Source of the DNA: Streptomyces sp. NBC_00344
GTDB lineage: Bacteria > Actinomycetota > Actinomycetes > Streptomycetales > Streptomycetaceae
Assembly: GCF_036088315.1 (NCBI RefSeq)
Contig: NZ_CP107996.1
Span: 4,171,001 to 4,235,000, forward strand
DNA: 64,000 nucleotides
Direction: 5' to 3'
A model generated the notes under the pieces. The model saw nothing but the letters and a program-made list of their open reading frames with translations. It was not told where the DNA came from and searched no databases. This document shows, piece after piece, positions 17,408 to 26,256 of this stretch (the stretch's first letter is position 1; each line of letters opens with the position of its first letter). Position numbers and translations under genes: made by a program.

Positions 17408-18697
17408 ATGCGCCGCCGCCTGATCAATTCCACCCTCGCCGTCGTGCTCGTCGTGATCGCCGTCTTCGGCGTCTCGCTGGTCATCGTCGAGACGCGCACC
17501 ATCAGCAGCAGCGCCCAGGAGAGCGTGGACTCCGAGGCGCTGAGGCTCGCCAGCATCGTGGAGAGCCGGCTGGTGAGCGACGAGCGGGTCACCACGGCGA
17601 TCCTGCGCGACCAGGTCGACGTCAACCGCTACGCGGTGATCAGGATCCCCGGCAAGGAGACCATCAGGCTGGGCACCGAGCCCCAGGGCGGCGTGATCCG
17701 GGGTACGGCGACCGGCGGCCGCGGTGAGAAGGTCTCCGTCGAGGAACCGGGCTCCACCGTCACCCGCGAGGTCGGCCGCACCCTGATGATCATCGCGGCG
17801 GTGGCGCTGCTCGCGATCATCTCGGCGGTGCTGCTGGCCGTACGCCAGGCCAACCGGCTCGCGTCGCCGCTCACCGATCTCGCCGAGACCGCCGAGCGCC
17901 TCGGCTCGGGCGACCCGCGACCGCGGCACAAGCGGTACGCGGTGCCCGAGCTGGACCGGGTCGCCGACGTACTGGACTCGTCGGCCGAGCGGATCACCCG
18001 GATGCTGACCGCGGAGCGCAGACTCGCGGCGGACGCCTCGCATCAGCTCCGGACTCCGCTGACCGCGCTCTCCATGCGGCTGGAGGAGATCACCCTCACC
18101 GATGACCTGGACACGGTGAAGGAGGAGGCGACCATCGCGCTGACCCAGGTGGAGCGGCTCACCGACGTGGTGGAGCGGCTGCTCACCAACTCCCGGGACC
18201 CGCGTACGGGCTCCGCCGTCACGTTCGATCTCGACGAGGTCGTCAAGCAGCAGCTGGAGGAGTGGCGTCCGGCGTACCGCAGCGCCGGCCGGGCGATCGT
18301 ACGGTCCGGGAAGCACGGGCTGCGCGCCGTGGGGACGCCGGGAGCCGTAGCCCAGGTGATGGCCGCGCTGATCGAGAACTCGCTGATGCACGGCGGGGGC
18401 ACGGTGGCGGTGCGCACCAGGGTCACCGGCACCCAGACGGTCGTCGAGGTGACCGATGACGGCCCCGGGGTGCCGCCCGAGCTCGGAGCGCGGATCTTCG
18501 AGCGGACCATCAGCGGCCGCAACTCCACCGGGATCGGACTTGCCGTGGCCCGCGACCTGGCGGAGGCCGACGGCGGACGGCTGGAAATGCTGCAACAGGA
18601 CCCGCCGGTGTTCGCGCTCTTCCTGAGCCGGGTGGCCAAGGGGGCGGCACCGGCAGCGGACGAGCCGGAGGAACCGGACGAGCCGACGATCAGATGA
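17408..18697 (+). CDS. Sensor histidine kinase
   Basis: A 429-residue membrane kinase. Two spans flank a short extracellular sensor region: residues about 6-25 (INSTLAVVLVVIAVFGVSLV) and about 125-148 (RTLMIIAAVALLAIISAVLLAV). A HAMP-like segment (ANRLASPLTDLAETAERL) follows. The phospho-acceptor is His212 in ADASHQLRTPL; the ATP-binding domain has ALIENSLMHG (N box), VTDDGPGVPPE (G1) and TGIGLAVARDLAEADGG (G2). Partner of the response regulator just upstream. The C-terminus ends in a short acidic tail. The signal sensed is unknown. Confidence 0.92.
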   Translation: MRRRLINSTLAVVLVVIAVFGVSLVIVETRTISSSAQESVDSEALRLASIVESRLVSDERVTTAILRDQVDVNRYAVIRIPGKETIRLGTEPQGGVIRGTATGGRGEKVSVEEPGSTVTREVGRTLMIIAAVALLAIISAVLLAVRQANRLASPLTDLAETAERLGSGDPRPRHKRYAVPELDRVADVLDSSAERITRMLTAERRLAADASHQLRTPLTALSMRLEEITLTDDLDTVKEEATIALTQVERLTDVVERLLTNSRDPRTGSAVTFDLDEVVKQQLEEWRPAYRSAGRAIVRSGKHGLRAVGTPGAVAQVMAALIENSLMHGGGTVAVRTRVTGTQTVVEVTDDGPGVPPELGARIFERTISGRNSTGIGLAVARDLAEADGGRLEMLQQDPPVFALFLSRVAKGAAPAADEPEEPDEPTIR

Positions 18698-18719
18698 CCC
18701 TGGTCATCCGCGGCGCGGG

Positions 18720-18769
18720 CCCGGAGCCCGGCCGGTCAGCGGAACGGTTCGCCGCGGCCGGGCTCCGGG
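18720..18769. terminator. Hairpin between convergent kinase and GtrA genes
   Basis: A perfect 15-bp inverted repeat (CCCGGAGCCCGGCCG and its complement) with a 20-base loop that can itself partly pair. It lies between the stops of two converging genes, so it can end both transcripts. Confidence 0.65.
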
Positions 18770-18804
18770 ACGGCTTCGGGCGGTCACCGAGGCGGCTCTG
18801 CGGA

Positions 18805-19314
18805 TCACCGGCGGTTCGACCGGGCCGACTGGCTTCCCTTGTCGAGAAAGGACTCCGCGGTCTGTACCGCCTCCCGGGCGGGCAGCGCGCGGAACACCCA
18901 GGTCCGGTAGGACCAGAAACGGAAGACGGTGCCCAGGCCGAGCCCGACGACGTTCTTCGCCATGTTGTCGGCGAGCGTGGACGTGAAGCCGAGACCGTAG
19001 TGCGAGAGGGCGAGGATGCCGTTCTCGATGACCAGGCCGATACCGCTGAAGAGCAGGAAGAGCATCAGCTCGCGGGTGCGCTTGCTGCGGTCCGTGTGGC
19101 GGTAGGTCCAGTAGCGGTTGCCGACGTAGTTCGTCGCGATGGCGACACAGGTGGCGATGACCCCGGACCGGACGACCGCAAGGTCGAAAGCGTGCGTGCA
19201 GATATTGAAAACGATCGCATTGACCACAAAACCTATCGCCCCGACCGCGCCGAACTTGGCGAGCTCGCGAGCGAGCGCATCCAGCCGTATCCGCAGCGCG
19301 CCCCGTTCGCCCAT
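18805..19314 (-). CDS. GtrA family membrane protein
   Basis: A 169-residue protein with four membrane spans (about 18-38 FGAVGAIGFVVNAIVFNIC, 48-66 SGVIATCVAIATNYVGNRYW, 85-105, 115-135), the GtrA/DPMS-type fold linked to flipping or anchoring of polyprenyl-phosphate sugars for glycan decoration. The signature YVGNRYWTYRHTD is typical, where the second span runs into N.YWTF. A second similar motif, FRFWSYRTWVF, closes the last span. ATG start. It is divergent from purK by 161 bases. Confidence 0.9.
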   Translation of the reverse strand: MGERGALRIRLDALARELAKFGAVGAIGFVVNAIVFNICTHAFDLAVVRSGVIATCVAIATNYVGNRYWTYRHTDRSKRTRELMLFLLFSGIGLVIENGILALSHYGLGFTSTLADNMAKNVVGLGLGTVFRFWSYRTWVFRALPAREAVQTAESFLDKGSQSARSNRR

Positions 19315-19475
19315 GGTGTGGCTCAGCCCCGTCCCGTGTCACCGGCGCAGGTACCGGTCGCCTGCTGTTCGGTCGTCGTCAACCCGGCCATGCTAACCAG
19401 TGGGCCAACCCGGTGCCCTGCCGATCGGGAAGGGGCGGCGATGCGGTGACGTGACCGGCGGATACCCTGGGACAT

Positions 19476-20615
19476 GTGACGTTCCCCGTAGTCGGCATGG
19501 TCGGTGGCGGTCAGCTCGCCCGTATGACCCACGAGGCGGGCATCCCCCTCGGCATCAGATTCAAGCTGCTCAGTGACACCCCGCAGGATTCGGCCGCCCA
19601 GGTGGTGAGCGAAGTCGTCATCGGCGACTACCGCGACCTGGCCACGCTGCGGGACTTCGCGCGCGGCTGTGACGTGATCACCTTTGATCACGAGCATGTG
19701 CCCACCGAGCACCTCAGGGCCCTGGAGGCGGACGGCATCCCCGTCCGGCCCGGGCCCGACGCGCTCGTGCACGCCCAGGACAAGGGGGCGATGCGTGAGA
19801 AGCTCACCGCGATCGGCGCGCCCTGTCCCCGCCACCGGATCGTGACCGGCCCCGACGACGCGATGGCCTTCGCGGATGAGGTGGGCGGGCTCCCCGTCAT
19901 CCTCAAGACCGTCCGGGGCGGTTACGACGGCAAGGGCGTGTGGTTCGTGAGGTCCAGGGCGGACGCGGAGGCTCCGTTCAACGCGGGTGTCCCGGTGCTC
20001 GCCGAGGAGAAGGTGGACTTCGTACGGGAGCTGGCGGCGAACGTCGTGCGCTCGCCGCACGGACAGGCCGTCGCCTACCCGGTCGTGGAGTCCCGCCAGG
20101 TCGACGGGGTCTGCGACACGGTGATCGCGCCCGCCCCCGGTCTGGACGAGGACCTGGCGGGCCGGGCCCAGCAGCTCGCCCTGCGGATCGCGGCCGAGCT
20201 GGAGGTGACCGGCCACCTCGCGGTCGAGCTCTTCGAGACCCGCGACGGACGCGTCCTCGTCAACGAGCTCGCGATGCGCCCGCACAACTCCGGTCACTGG
20301 AGCCAGGACGGTGCGGTCACCTCGCAGTTCGCCAACCATGTGAGGGCCGTACTCGACCTTCCGCTGGGTGACCCGCGCCCGCGCGTCCGCTGGACCGTGA
20401 TGTGCAACGTCCTCGGCGGCGACTTCCCCGACATGTACCAGGCGTATCTGCACTGCATGGCCCGCGACCCGCAGCTGAAGATCCATATGTACGGCAAGGA
20501 CGTCAAGCCGGGACGCAAGGTCGGCCACGTCAACACCTACGGTGACGACCTCGACGAGGTGCTGGAGCGCGCCCGTCACGCCGCCGGATATCTGCGAGGG
20601 ACGATCACGGAATGA
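19476..20615 (+). CDS. purK: 5-(carboxyamino)imidazole ribonucleotide synthase
   Basis: ATP-grasp enzyme of purine biosynthesis that joins bicarbonate to aminoimidazole ribonucleotide. 379 residues, normal length. The N-terminal Rossmann-like start [20 protein letters not shown]-binding [13 protein letters not shown] and the metal-binding end [14 protein letters not shown] are clear family signatures. GTG start with no strong ribosome binding site; GGATACCCT sits about seven bases upstream and could be a -10 element of a nearly leaderless transcript. The stop overlaps the purE start (ATGA), so the two consecutive steps are translationally coupled. Confidence 0.96.
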   Translation: MTFPVVGMVGGGQLARMTHEAGIPLGIRFKLLSDTPQDSAAQVVSEVVIGDYRDLATLRDFARGCDVITFDHEHVPTEHLRALEADGIPVRPGPDALVHAQDKGAMREKLTAIGAPCPRHRIVTGPDDAMAFADEVGGLPVILKTVRGGYDGKGVWFVRSRADAEAPFNAGVPVLAEEKVDFVRELAANVVRSPHGQAVAYPVVESRQVDGVCDTVIAPAPGLDEDLAGRAQQLALRIAAELEVTGHLAVELFETRDGRVLVNELAMRPHNSGHWSQDGAVTSQFANHVRAVLDLPLGDPRPRVRWTVMCNVLGGDFPDMYQAYLHCMARDPQLKIHMYGKDVKPGRKVGHVNTYGDDLDEVLERARHAAGYLRGTITE

Positions 20616-21136
20616 CCACTCCTCTCATCGGCATCGTCATGGGTTCGGACTCCGACTGGCCCGTCATGGAGGCCGCCGCGACCGCGCTGGACGAGTTCTC
20701 CGTTCCCTACGAGGTCGATGTCCTCTCCGCGCACCGGATGCCGCGCGAGATGATCTCGTACGGCGAGGAGGCTGCCGGGCGCGGTCTCAAGGCGGTCATC
20801 GCGGGAGCAGGGGGAGCGGCCCATCTGCCCGGCATGCTGGCTTCGGTGACCCCGCTCCCGGTGATCGGCGTCCCCGTGCCGCTGAAGTACCTGGACGGCA
20901 TGGACTCGCTGCTCTCCATCGTCCAGATGCCGGCGGGTGTCCCGGTGGCGGCGGTCTCGGTCGGCGGCGCGCGGAACGCAGGTCTGCTCGCCGCCCGCAT
21001 CCTGGCCACCGCCGATCCCGAACTCCTGGAGAGGATGCGGGAGTTCCAGCAGGAGCTGAACGACTCCGCCACGGAGAAGGGCAAGCGGCTGCGTGCCAAG
21101 GTCGAGGGGACAGGCTCCTTCGGATTCGGAAAGTAG
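20612..21136 (+). CDS. purE: N5-carboxyaminoimidazole ribonucleotide mutase
   Basis: Class I PurE, 174 residues, which shifts the carboxyl group from N5 to C4 of the imidazole ring, using the PurK product. The substrate-binding opening [19 protein letters not shown] and the SAHRMPREM and [15 protein letters not shown] segments ([18 protein letters not shown]) are diagnostic. ATG overlaps the purK stop. A dipeptidase gene follows after only nine bases and may be co-transcribed. Confidence 0.96.
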   Translation: MTTPLIGIVMGSDSDWPVMEAAATALDEFSVPYEVDVLSAHRMPREMISYGEEAAGRGLKAVIAGAGGAAHLPGMLASVTPLPVIGVPVPLKYLDGMDSLLSIVQMPAGVPVAAVSVGGARNAGLLAARILATADPELLERMREFQQELNDSATEKGKRLRAKVEGTGSFGFGK

Positions 21137-21145
21137 GCGCTAGCC

Positions 21146-22333
21146 ATGACGGCTCATCTCACCGAGGCCCTCGAACTGCTTGCCGACTGTCCGGTCGTCG
21201 ACGGTCACAACGACCTGCCGTGGGCGCTGCGCGAACACGTCCGCTACGACCTGGACCGGCTCGACATCGCCCGCGACCAGCAGGGTGTTCTCCACACCGA
21301 CCTGCACCGGCTGCGCAAGGGTGGTGTGGGCGCCCAGTTCTGGTCGGTGTACGTCCGCAGCGACCTGACGGGCGACGATGCGGTCAGTGCGACGCTGGAA
21401 CAGATCGACGTGGTGGCCCAGCTGATCGCCCGCTACCCGGGTGACCTGGTCCGCGCGCTGACCGCTGACGACATGGAGTCGGCCAGGAGCCAGGGCCGTA
21501 TCGCCTCGCTGATGGGCGCCGAGGGCGGGCACTCCATCAACAACTCGCTGGGCACCCTGCGCTCACTGCACGCGCTGGGTGTGCGGTACATGACCCTCAC
21601 CCACAACAACAACATCGCCTGGGCGGACTCGGCGACCGATGTCGAGAAGGCACACGGACTGACCGCCTTCGGCCACGAGGTCGTACGGGAGATGAACCGC
21701 ACCGGCATGCTGGTGGACCTCTCGCACGTGTCGGCGAAGACGATGCGCGCCGCGCTGGAGACCTCGGTCGCGCCGGTGATCTTCTCGCACTCCTCGGCCC
21801 GCGCGGTCTGCGACCATCCGCGCAACATCCCGGACGACGTGCTGGCCCAGCTCCCGGCCAACGGCGGCATCGCGATGGCGACCTTCGTGCCGAAGTTCAT
21901 CCTCCCCGACGCGGTCGCCTGGACCGCCCGCGCGGACGAGAACATGCGCACCCACGGTCTGCACCACCTGGACACGACACCCGCGGGCATGAAGGTCCAG
22001 CGTGCCTTCGAGGAGGCGCACCCGCGTCCGGTGGCCACCGCGTCCACCGTCGCCGACCACCTCGACCACATGCGTGAGGTCGCGGGTGTCGACCACATCG
22101 GCATCGGCGGCGACTACGACGGCACGGCGTTCACCCCGGACGGCCTCGAGGACGTCGCCGGCTACCCCCACCTGATCGGCGAACTGATCGGGCGTGGCTG
22201 GTCGTCAGCCGACCTGGCCAAGCTGACCTGGCAGAACGCGGTACGGGTACTGCGCGCGGCGGAGGATGTGGCCCGCGCCGTGCAGGCGCAGCGCGGTCCG
22301 TCCAACGCGACCCTGGCCGATCTCGACGGCTGA
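21146..22333 (+). CDS. Membrane (renal-type) dipeptidase, peptidase family M19
   Basis: A 395-residue zinc dipeptidase. The metal-binding opening is [10 protein letters not shown] (His21 and Asp23); GAEGGHSI supplies the bridging Glu; the later [16 protein letters not shown] and [15 protein letters not shown] give further ligands and family signature; [10 protein letters not shown] closes the active site. No signal peptide is seen, so it is probably cytoplasmic and hydrolyses dipeptides. It starts nine bases after purE, with a weak GGCGC-type leader, and is followed by a convergent VOC gene. Confidence 0.94.
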   Translation: MTAHLTEALELLADCPVVDGHNDLPWALREHVRYDLDRLDIARDQQGVLHTDLHRLRKGGVGAQFWSVYVRSDLTGDDAVSATLEQIDVVAQLIARYPGDLVRALTADDMESARSQGRIASLMGAEGGHSINNSLGTLRSLHALGVRYMTLTHNNNIAWADSATDVEKAHGLTAFGHEVVREMNRTGMLVDLSHVSAKTMRAALETSVAPVIFSHSSARAVCDHPRNIPDDVLAQLPANGGIAMATFVPKFILPDAVAWTARADENMRTHGLHHLDTTPAGMKVQRAFEEAHPRPVATASTVADHLDHMREVAGVDHIGIGGDYDGTAFTPDGLEDVAGYPHLIGELIGRGWSSADLAKLTWQNAVRVLRAAEDVARAVQAQRGPSNATLADLDG

Positions 22334-22344
22334 TCGCCGCCACC

Positions 22345-22376
22345 GGTCCGGGGGCGCGGCGCCGCACCCCCGGACC
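22345..22376. terminator. Hairpin between convergent dipeptidase and VOC genes
   Basis: Inverted repeat GGTCCGGGGG/CCCCCGGACC with a 12-base loop that contains a further GCGGC/GCCGC pair. It sits 12 bases past the dipeptidase stop and nine bases past the VOC gene stop on the other strand. Confidence 0.65.
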
Positions 22377-22384
22377 AGCCGCGC

Positions 22385-22747
22385 TCAGCAGGCGCAGAGG
22401 CAGAACGGGTGCCCGGCGATGTCCGTGTAGACCCGCCAGGTGCGCACCGGGTCGCCGGCGTCGACAGCCTTCGCACCCAGTGCCAGCACCCGCGTCTCGG
22501 CCGCGTCCAGATCCTCGACCGTCAGATCCAGGTGGAACTGCTGCGATCCGTCCTCGGCCGGCCACCGCGGCGGCACGTAGCCCGGCGACTTCTGGAACGC
22601 GAGCGGAGTGCCCTCGTGCCCGGTGAGTTCGACCCAGCCCTCCTCGGTCTCCTCGGCCTTGCCGCCGATGATCTCGGCGTAGAAGGCGGCGAGCGCAAGC
22701 GGGTCGGGACAGTCGAGTACGACAGTGCCGAGTCTGGCGACAGCCAT
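22385..22747 (-). CDS. VOC (glyoxalase/bleomycin resistance) family protein
   Basis: A 120-residue vicinal-oxygen-chelate domain protein built of two beta-alpha-beta-beta-beta modules: module 1 opens with LGTVVLDCPDPLALAAFYAEII, module 2 with QFHLDLTVEDLDAAETRVLALGAK, and it ends with the strand DIAGHPFCLC. The ATG at 22747 has GGGAGGAA upstream and begins right at the domain; the longer frame adds no domain. Function is unknown; relatives include lyases, dioxygenases and binding proteins. It is divergent from a CGNR regulator with palindromic operator-like repeats in between. Confidence 0.85.
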   Translation of the reverse strand: MAVARLGTVVLDCPDPLALAAFYAEIIGGKAEETEEGWVELTGHEGTPLAFQKSPGYVPPRWPAEDGSQQFHLDLTVEDLDAAETRVLALGAKAVDAGDPVRTWRVYTDIAGHPFCLCAC

Positions 22748-22768
22748 GTGTTCCTCCCTGGGCAGTGT

Positions 22769-22828
22769 GTTACCGGCAGAAGCCATTAACAGGTAACCGT
22801 TACCTCATGCTGCCCCACTGGAGGTAAC
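22769..22828. promoter_or_regulatory. AGGTAAC/GTTACCT operator-like array
   Basis: A perfect 15-base palindrome AGGTAACCGTTACCT occupies 22791-22805. A further half-site GTTACC lies at 22769-22774 and another AGGTAAC at 22822-22828, all between the divergent VOC and CGNR genes. The spacing (centres about 27 bases apart) suggests several bound dimers. The CGNR protein encoded next door is the obvious candidate ligand, but this is inference. Confidence 0.6.
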
Positions 22829-22837
22829 GTCGCAAGG

Positions 22838-23341
22838 GTGAGTGACAGAGCGGTTGCACCCGGAGGTCTCGCACTGGTCGAGGCGCTGGTGAACACCCGG
22901 AGCGTCGACAGCGGAGCGGACCGGCTGGCCGATGAGTTCGGGCTCGGCGGCGAAGCCCTGGCGGAGGCGAGGGAGCTGCGCGAAGCGCTCCGCGCGGCCT
23001 GTCTGGCTCATGCGGGCCAGGACATGGCCCCCGCCGCGAGGGACACCCTGACCCGGCTGCTGTCCCGGGCGCCGCTGCTGGTCGCATTCGACGAGGCGGG
23101 CGGGGCGACCCTGGCTCCGGCGGATCCCGCTCCGCTGGCTTCCCGTGTCGCGGCGGCCGTTGCCGCGGCTGTCGCCGACGGAACCTGGCAGCGTCTCAAG
23201 GCCTGTGAGGCGGACGACTGCCTGTGGGCCTACTACGACCGCAGCCCGGCGGGCCGCAGCCGCTGGTGCACGATGGCGGTCTGCGGCAGCCGGGCGAAGA
23301 TGCGGGCCTACCGGGCTCGCCGTTCGGTGCCGCCGGCCTGA
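22838..23341 (+). CDS. CGNR zinc-finger / ABATE-domain putative regulator
   Basis: A 167-residue protein with an N-terminal ABATE-type helical region (about 1-115, LALVEALVNTRSVDSGADRLADEF onward) and a C-terminal CGNR zinc-finger (about 118-165) with Cys pairs in KACEADDCLWAYYDRS and WCTMAVCGSRAKMRAYR. In the usual family the motif reads CGNR; here it is CGSR. Family members are presumed DNA-binding regulators. GTG start; divergent from the VOC gene, across an array of matching half-sites, which suggests local autoregulation. Confidence 0.85.
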   Translation: MSDRAVAPGGLALVEALVNTRSVDSGADRLADEFGLGGEALAEARELREALRAACLAHAGQDMAPAARDTLTRLLSRAPLLVAFDEAGGATLAPADPAPLASRVAAAVAAAVADGTWQRLKACEADDCLWAYYDRSPAGRSRWCTMAVCGSRAKMRAYRARRSVPPA

Positions 23342-23405
23342 ACGGTGCGGCCGGCCTCAGCGGCGGGGCAGCCGTCCGCCGGCCGGCGGACGGGTCCGGC
23401 CGTGA

Positions 23406-24749
23406 TCAGGCCCGGGGCCTACCCATCGCGCGGTAGACCCACCCGGCCTCCCGCCAGGCCGCCGCGTCCAGCGCGTTGCGGCCGTCCAGCAGTATCCGCT
23501 CGGCCGCCACCGCACCCAGCTCCGCGGGGTCCAGCTCGCGGAATTCGCGCCACTCCGTCAGATGCAGCACGACATCCGCGCCCCGCACCGCGTCGAGCGC
23601 GGTCTCGGCATAGCCGAGCGTCGGGAAGAGCCGTCGGGCGTTCGCCATGCCCTTGGGGTCGTACACCGTCACCTGACCGCCCTGCAGGTGGATCTGTCCC
23701 GCGACGTTCAGCGCGGGCGAATCCCGTACGTCGTCGGAGTCCGGTTTGAAGGCCGCACCCAGCACCCCGATCCGCTTGCCCAGGAACGATCCGCCACCCA
23801 CCGCCTCGCGCGCCAGCTCGACCATGTGCCCGCGGCGCCGCATGTTGATCGAGTCGACCTCGCGCAGAAACGTCAGTGCCTGGTCGGCGCCGAGCTCACC
23901 GGCGCGTGCCATGAACGCCCGGATGTCCTTCGGCAGACACCCTCCGCCGAACCCGATGCCGGCCCGCAGGAACTTCGCGCCGATCCGATCGTCATGTCCG
24001 AGCGCCTCGGCCAGCTTCGCCACGTCGCCGTCGGCGGCCTCGCACACCTCGGCCATCGCGTTGATGAACGAGATCTTCGTGGCCAGGAAGGAGTTGGCCG
24101 CGGTCTTCACCAGCTCGGCGGTGGGGAAGTCGGTCACCACGAACGGCGAACCCTCGCTCACCGGGCCCGCGTACACCTCGCGCAGCAGCTTCTCCGCGCG
24201 CTCGCTCCGCACGCCCACCACGATCCGGTCCGGGTGCAGCGTGTCCTTCACGGCGAAGCCCTCACGCAGGAACTCCGGATTCCATGCCAGCTCGACACCC
24301 TCGCCCGCCGGCGCCAGCGAGCTCAGCAGCCCGGCCAGCCGCTCGGCACTGCCGACCGGCACGGTCGACTTCCCGACCACCAGCGCATCCCGCTTCAGAT
24401 GCGGGGCGAGCGAGCTGAAGGCGCTGTTCACGTACGACATGTCACAGGCGTACTCGCCGTGCTTCTGCGGTGTGTTCACGCAGACGAAGTGGACATCGCC
24501 GAACTCCCCGGCCTCCTCCCACGACGTGGTGAACCGCAGCCGCCCGCTGGACCCCTCGAGCCCGGCGACATGGCGCTGCAGGATCTCCTCGAGCCCCGGC
24601 TCGTACATCGGGACGCGCCCGGTCGAGAGCATCTCGATCTTCTCGGGAACCACATCGAGACCCAGCACTTCGAAGCCCAGCTCAGCCATGGCCGCGGCGT
24701 GCGTGGCGCCGAGATAGCCGGTACCGATCACGGTGATTTTCAGGGCCAT
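23406..24749 (-). CDS. UDP-glucose/GDP-mannose dehydrogenase family protein
   Basis: A 447-residue NAD-dependent oxidoreductase that converts a nucleotide sugar (most likely UDP-glucose) to the uronic acid in two oxidation steps. N-terminal Rossmann motif ITVIGTGYLGATHA, central VNTPQ and WNPEFLREG segments, and the catalytic Cys271 in GFGGGCLPKDIRA. The C-terminal UDP-binding domain has GAAFKPDSDDVRDSPA. The ATG at 24749 was preferred over a TTG two codons earlier; CTGGAG lies about eight bases upstream. Product UDP-glucuronate would feed envelope polymers assembled by neighbouring glycosyltransferases. Confidence 0.93.
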   Translation of the reverse strand: MALKITVIGTGYLGATHAAAMAELGFEVLGLDVVPEKIEMLSTGRVPMYEPGLEEILQRHVAGLEGSSGRLRFTTSWEEAGEFGDVHFVCVNTPQKHGEYACDMSYVNSAFSSLAPHLKRDALVVGKSTVPVGSAERLAGLLSSLAPAGEGVELAWNPEFLREGFAVKDTLHPDRIVVGVRSERAEKLLREVYAGPVSEGSPFVVTDFPTAELVKTAANSFLATKISFINAMAEVCEAADGDVAKLAEALGHDDRIGAKFLRAGIGFGGGCLPKDIRAFMARAGELGADQALTFLREVDSINMRRRGHMVELAREAVGGGSFLGKRIGVLGAAFKPDSDDVRDSPALNVAGQIHLQGGQVTVYDPKGMANARRLFPTLGYAETALDAVRGADVVLHLTEWREFRELDPAELGAVAAERILLDGRNALDAAAWREAGWVYRAMGRPRA

Positions 24750-24865
24750 CAGCAAGCTCCAGGGGGCGTACGGGATCAGGTGCGCGCCCGAGCATATCCG
24801 GGCGCCGGGAAGGCCCGGATTCCCGCTGTCGCCAACCTCACGTATACCCGTGGCGGCCGGCCGTC

Positions 24866-24896
24866 TAAAATGATGTTACTTAACGGTAGTTAGCAT
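24866..24896 (+). promoter_or_regulatory. Candidate -10 and palindromic operator before the acyl-CoA dehydrogenase gene
   Basis: TAAAAT at 24866-24871 could be a -10 element. It is followed by a 24-base imperfect palindrome (24873-24896, arms ATGTTACTTAAC and GGTAGTTAGCAT, 8 of 12 positions paired). Such sites are typical of TetR- or GntR-type regulators of fatty-acid genes. No regulator gene adjoins it. No clear -35 element was found. Confidence 0.45.
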
Positions 24897-24908
24897 CTTG
24901 GGGAGTGA

Positions 24909-26072
24909 GTGACCTTGGCAGGTTCGCCCGATTTCGACCTGTACCGCCCGGCCGAAGAGCACGACATGCTCCGCGACTCGGTCCGCTCCCTGGCCGAGGC
25001 GAAGATCGCGCCGTTCGCCGCAGCGGTCGACGAGGAAGCCCGCTTCCCGCAGGAGGCGCTGGACGCCCTGACATCGGCCGACCTGCACGCGGTGCATGTG
25101 CCCGAGGAGTACGGCGGCGCGGGCGCCGACGCGCTCGCCACGGTCATCGTCATCGAGGAAGTGGCCCGGGTCTGCGCCTCGTCCTCCCTGATCCCCGCGG
25201 TGAACAAGCTCGGCTCGCTCCCGGTGATCCTCTCCGGCTCCGAGGATCTGAAGAAGAAGTACATGGCCCCGCTCGCCAAGGGCGACGGAATGTTCTCGTA
25301 CTGCCTCTCCGAGCCCGACGCGGGCTCGGACGCCGCCGGCATGAAGACCAGGGCCGTCCGTGACGGTGACTTCTGGGTCCTCAACGGTGTGAAGCGCTGG
25401 ATCACCAACGCCGGTGTCTCCGAGTACTACACGGTCATGGCCGTGACCGACCCCACCAAGCGGTCCAAGGGCATAAGCGCGTTCGTCGTCGAGAAGTCCG
25501 ACGAGGGTGTCTCCTTCGGCGCCCCGGAGAAGAAGCTCGGCATCAAGGGCTCCCCGACGCGCGAGGTCTACCTCGACAACGTCCGTATCCCCGCCGACCG
25601 CATGATCGGCGAGGAGGGCACCGGCTTCGCCACCGCGATGAAGACCCTCGACCACACCCGCATCACCATCGCGGCCCAGGCGCTGGGTATCGCGCAGGGC
25701 GCGCTGGACTACGCGAAGGGCTACGTCCAGGAGCGGAAGCAGTTCGGCAAGCCGATCGCGGACTTCCAGGGCATCCAGTTCATGCTCGCCGACATGGCCA
25801 TGAAGATCGAGGCGGCCCGCCAGCTCACCTACGCGGCGGCGGCAAAGTCCGAGCGCCTCGACGACGACCTGACCTTCGCGGGCGCAGCGGCCAAGTGCTT
25901 CGCGTCCGATGTCGCGATGGAGGTCACCACGGACGCGGTCCAGCTGCTCGGTGGCTACGGCTACACCCGGGACTACCCGGTGGAGCGCATGATGCGCGAC
26001 GCGAAGATCACGCAGATCTATGAAGGCACGAACCAGGTGCAGCGGATCGTCATGGCCCGCAACCTGCCGTAA
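24909..26072 (+). CDS. Acyl-CoA dehydrogenase
   Basis: A 387-residue FAD enzyme that introduces the alpha-beta double bond of acyl-CoA in fatty-acid or branched-chain amino-acid oxidation. The flavin/substrate motif FSYCLSEPDAGSDAAGMKT, WITNAG, and the C-terminal QLLGGYGYTRDYPVERMMRDAKITQIYEGTNQVQR all match; Glu in YEGTNQ is the usual catalytic base of short-chain enzymes. GTG start follows GGGGAG by five bases. It stands alone, downstream of a palindromic operator candidate, and ends before two strong hairpins. Substrate chain length cannot be inferred. Confidence 0.94.
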   Translation: MTLAGSPDFDLYRPAEEHDMLRDSVRSLAEAKIAPFAAAVDEEARFPQEALDALTSADLHAVHVPEEYGGAGADALATVIVIEEVARVCASSSLIPAVNKLGSLPVILSGSEDLKKKYMAPLAKGDGMFSYCLSEPDAGSDAAGMKTRAVRDGDFWVLNGVKRWITNAGVSEYYTVMAVTDPTKRSKGISAFVVEKSDEGVSFGAPEKKLGIKGSPTREVYLDNVRIPADRMIGEEGTGFATAMKTLDHTRITIAAQALGIAQGALDYAKGYVQERKQFGKPIADFQGIQFMLADMAMKIEAARQLTYAAAAKSERLDDDLTFAGAAAKCFASDVAMEVTTDAVQLLGGYGYTRDYPVERMMRDAKITQIYEGTNQVQRIVMARNLP

Positions 26073-26102
26073 CCCGGCGGGAGGGTACGCACGCAGCACG
26101 CC

Positions 26103-26126
26103 AGGGGCGCCCGGGAGGGCGCCCCT
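26103..26126 (+). terminator. Hairpin after the acyl-CoA dehydrogenase gene
   Basis: Perfect 10-bp stem AGGGGCGCCC/GGGCGCCCCT with a 4-base loop, 31 bases past the stop codon. Confidence 0.65.
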
Positions 26127-26205
26127 CCGCGTTGCCGGTGGGCGGTGTCCCCACGGCGAAGTGCCGGGTGGCGGTGTGACGGGCCCCCGGTGGCAAAGGG
26201 CTCAA

Positions 26206-26252
26206 ACGCGGTGCGGGCCCGGACGGTCACGCCGTCCGGGCCCGCACCGCGT
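26206..26252. terminator. Very long perfect hairpin between convergent genes
   Basis: A 21-bp uninterrupted stem with a 5-base loop (TCACG); the left arm starts ACGCGGTGCGGGCCCGGACG. It lies four bases beyond the stop of the LCP gene on the minus strand and also faces the acyl-CoA dehydrogenase gene. There is no T-run on either side. Confidence 0.8.
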
Positions 26253-26256
26253 GGCG

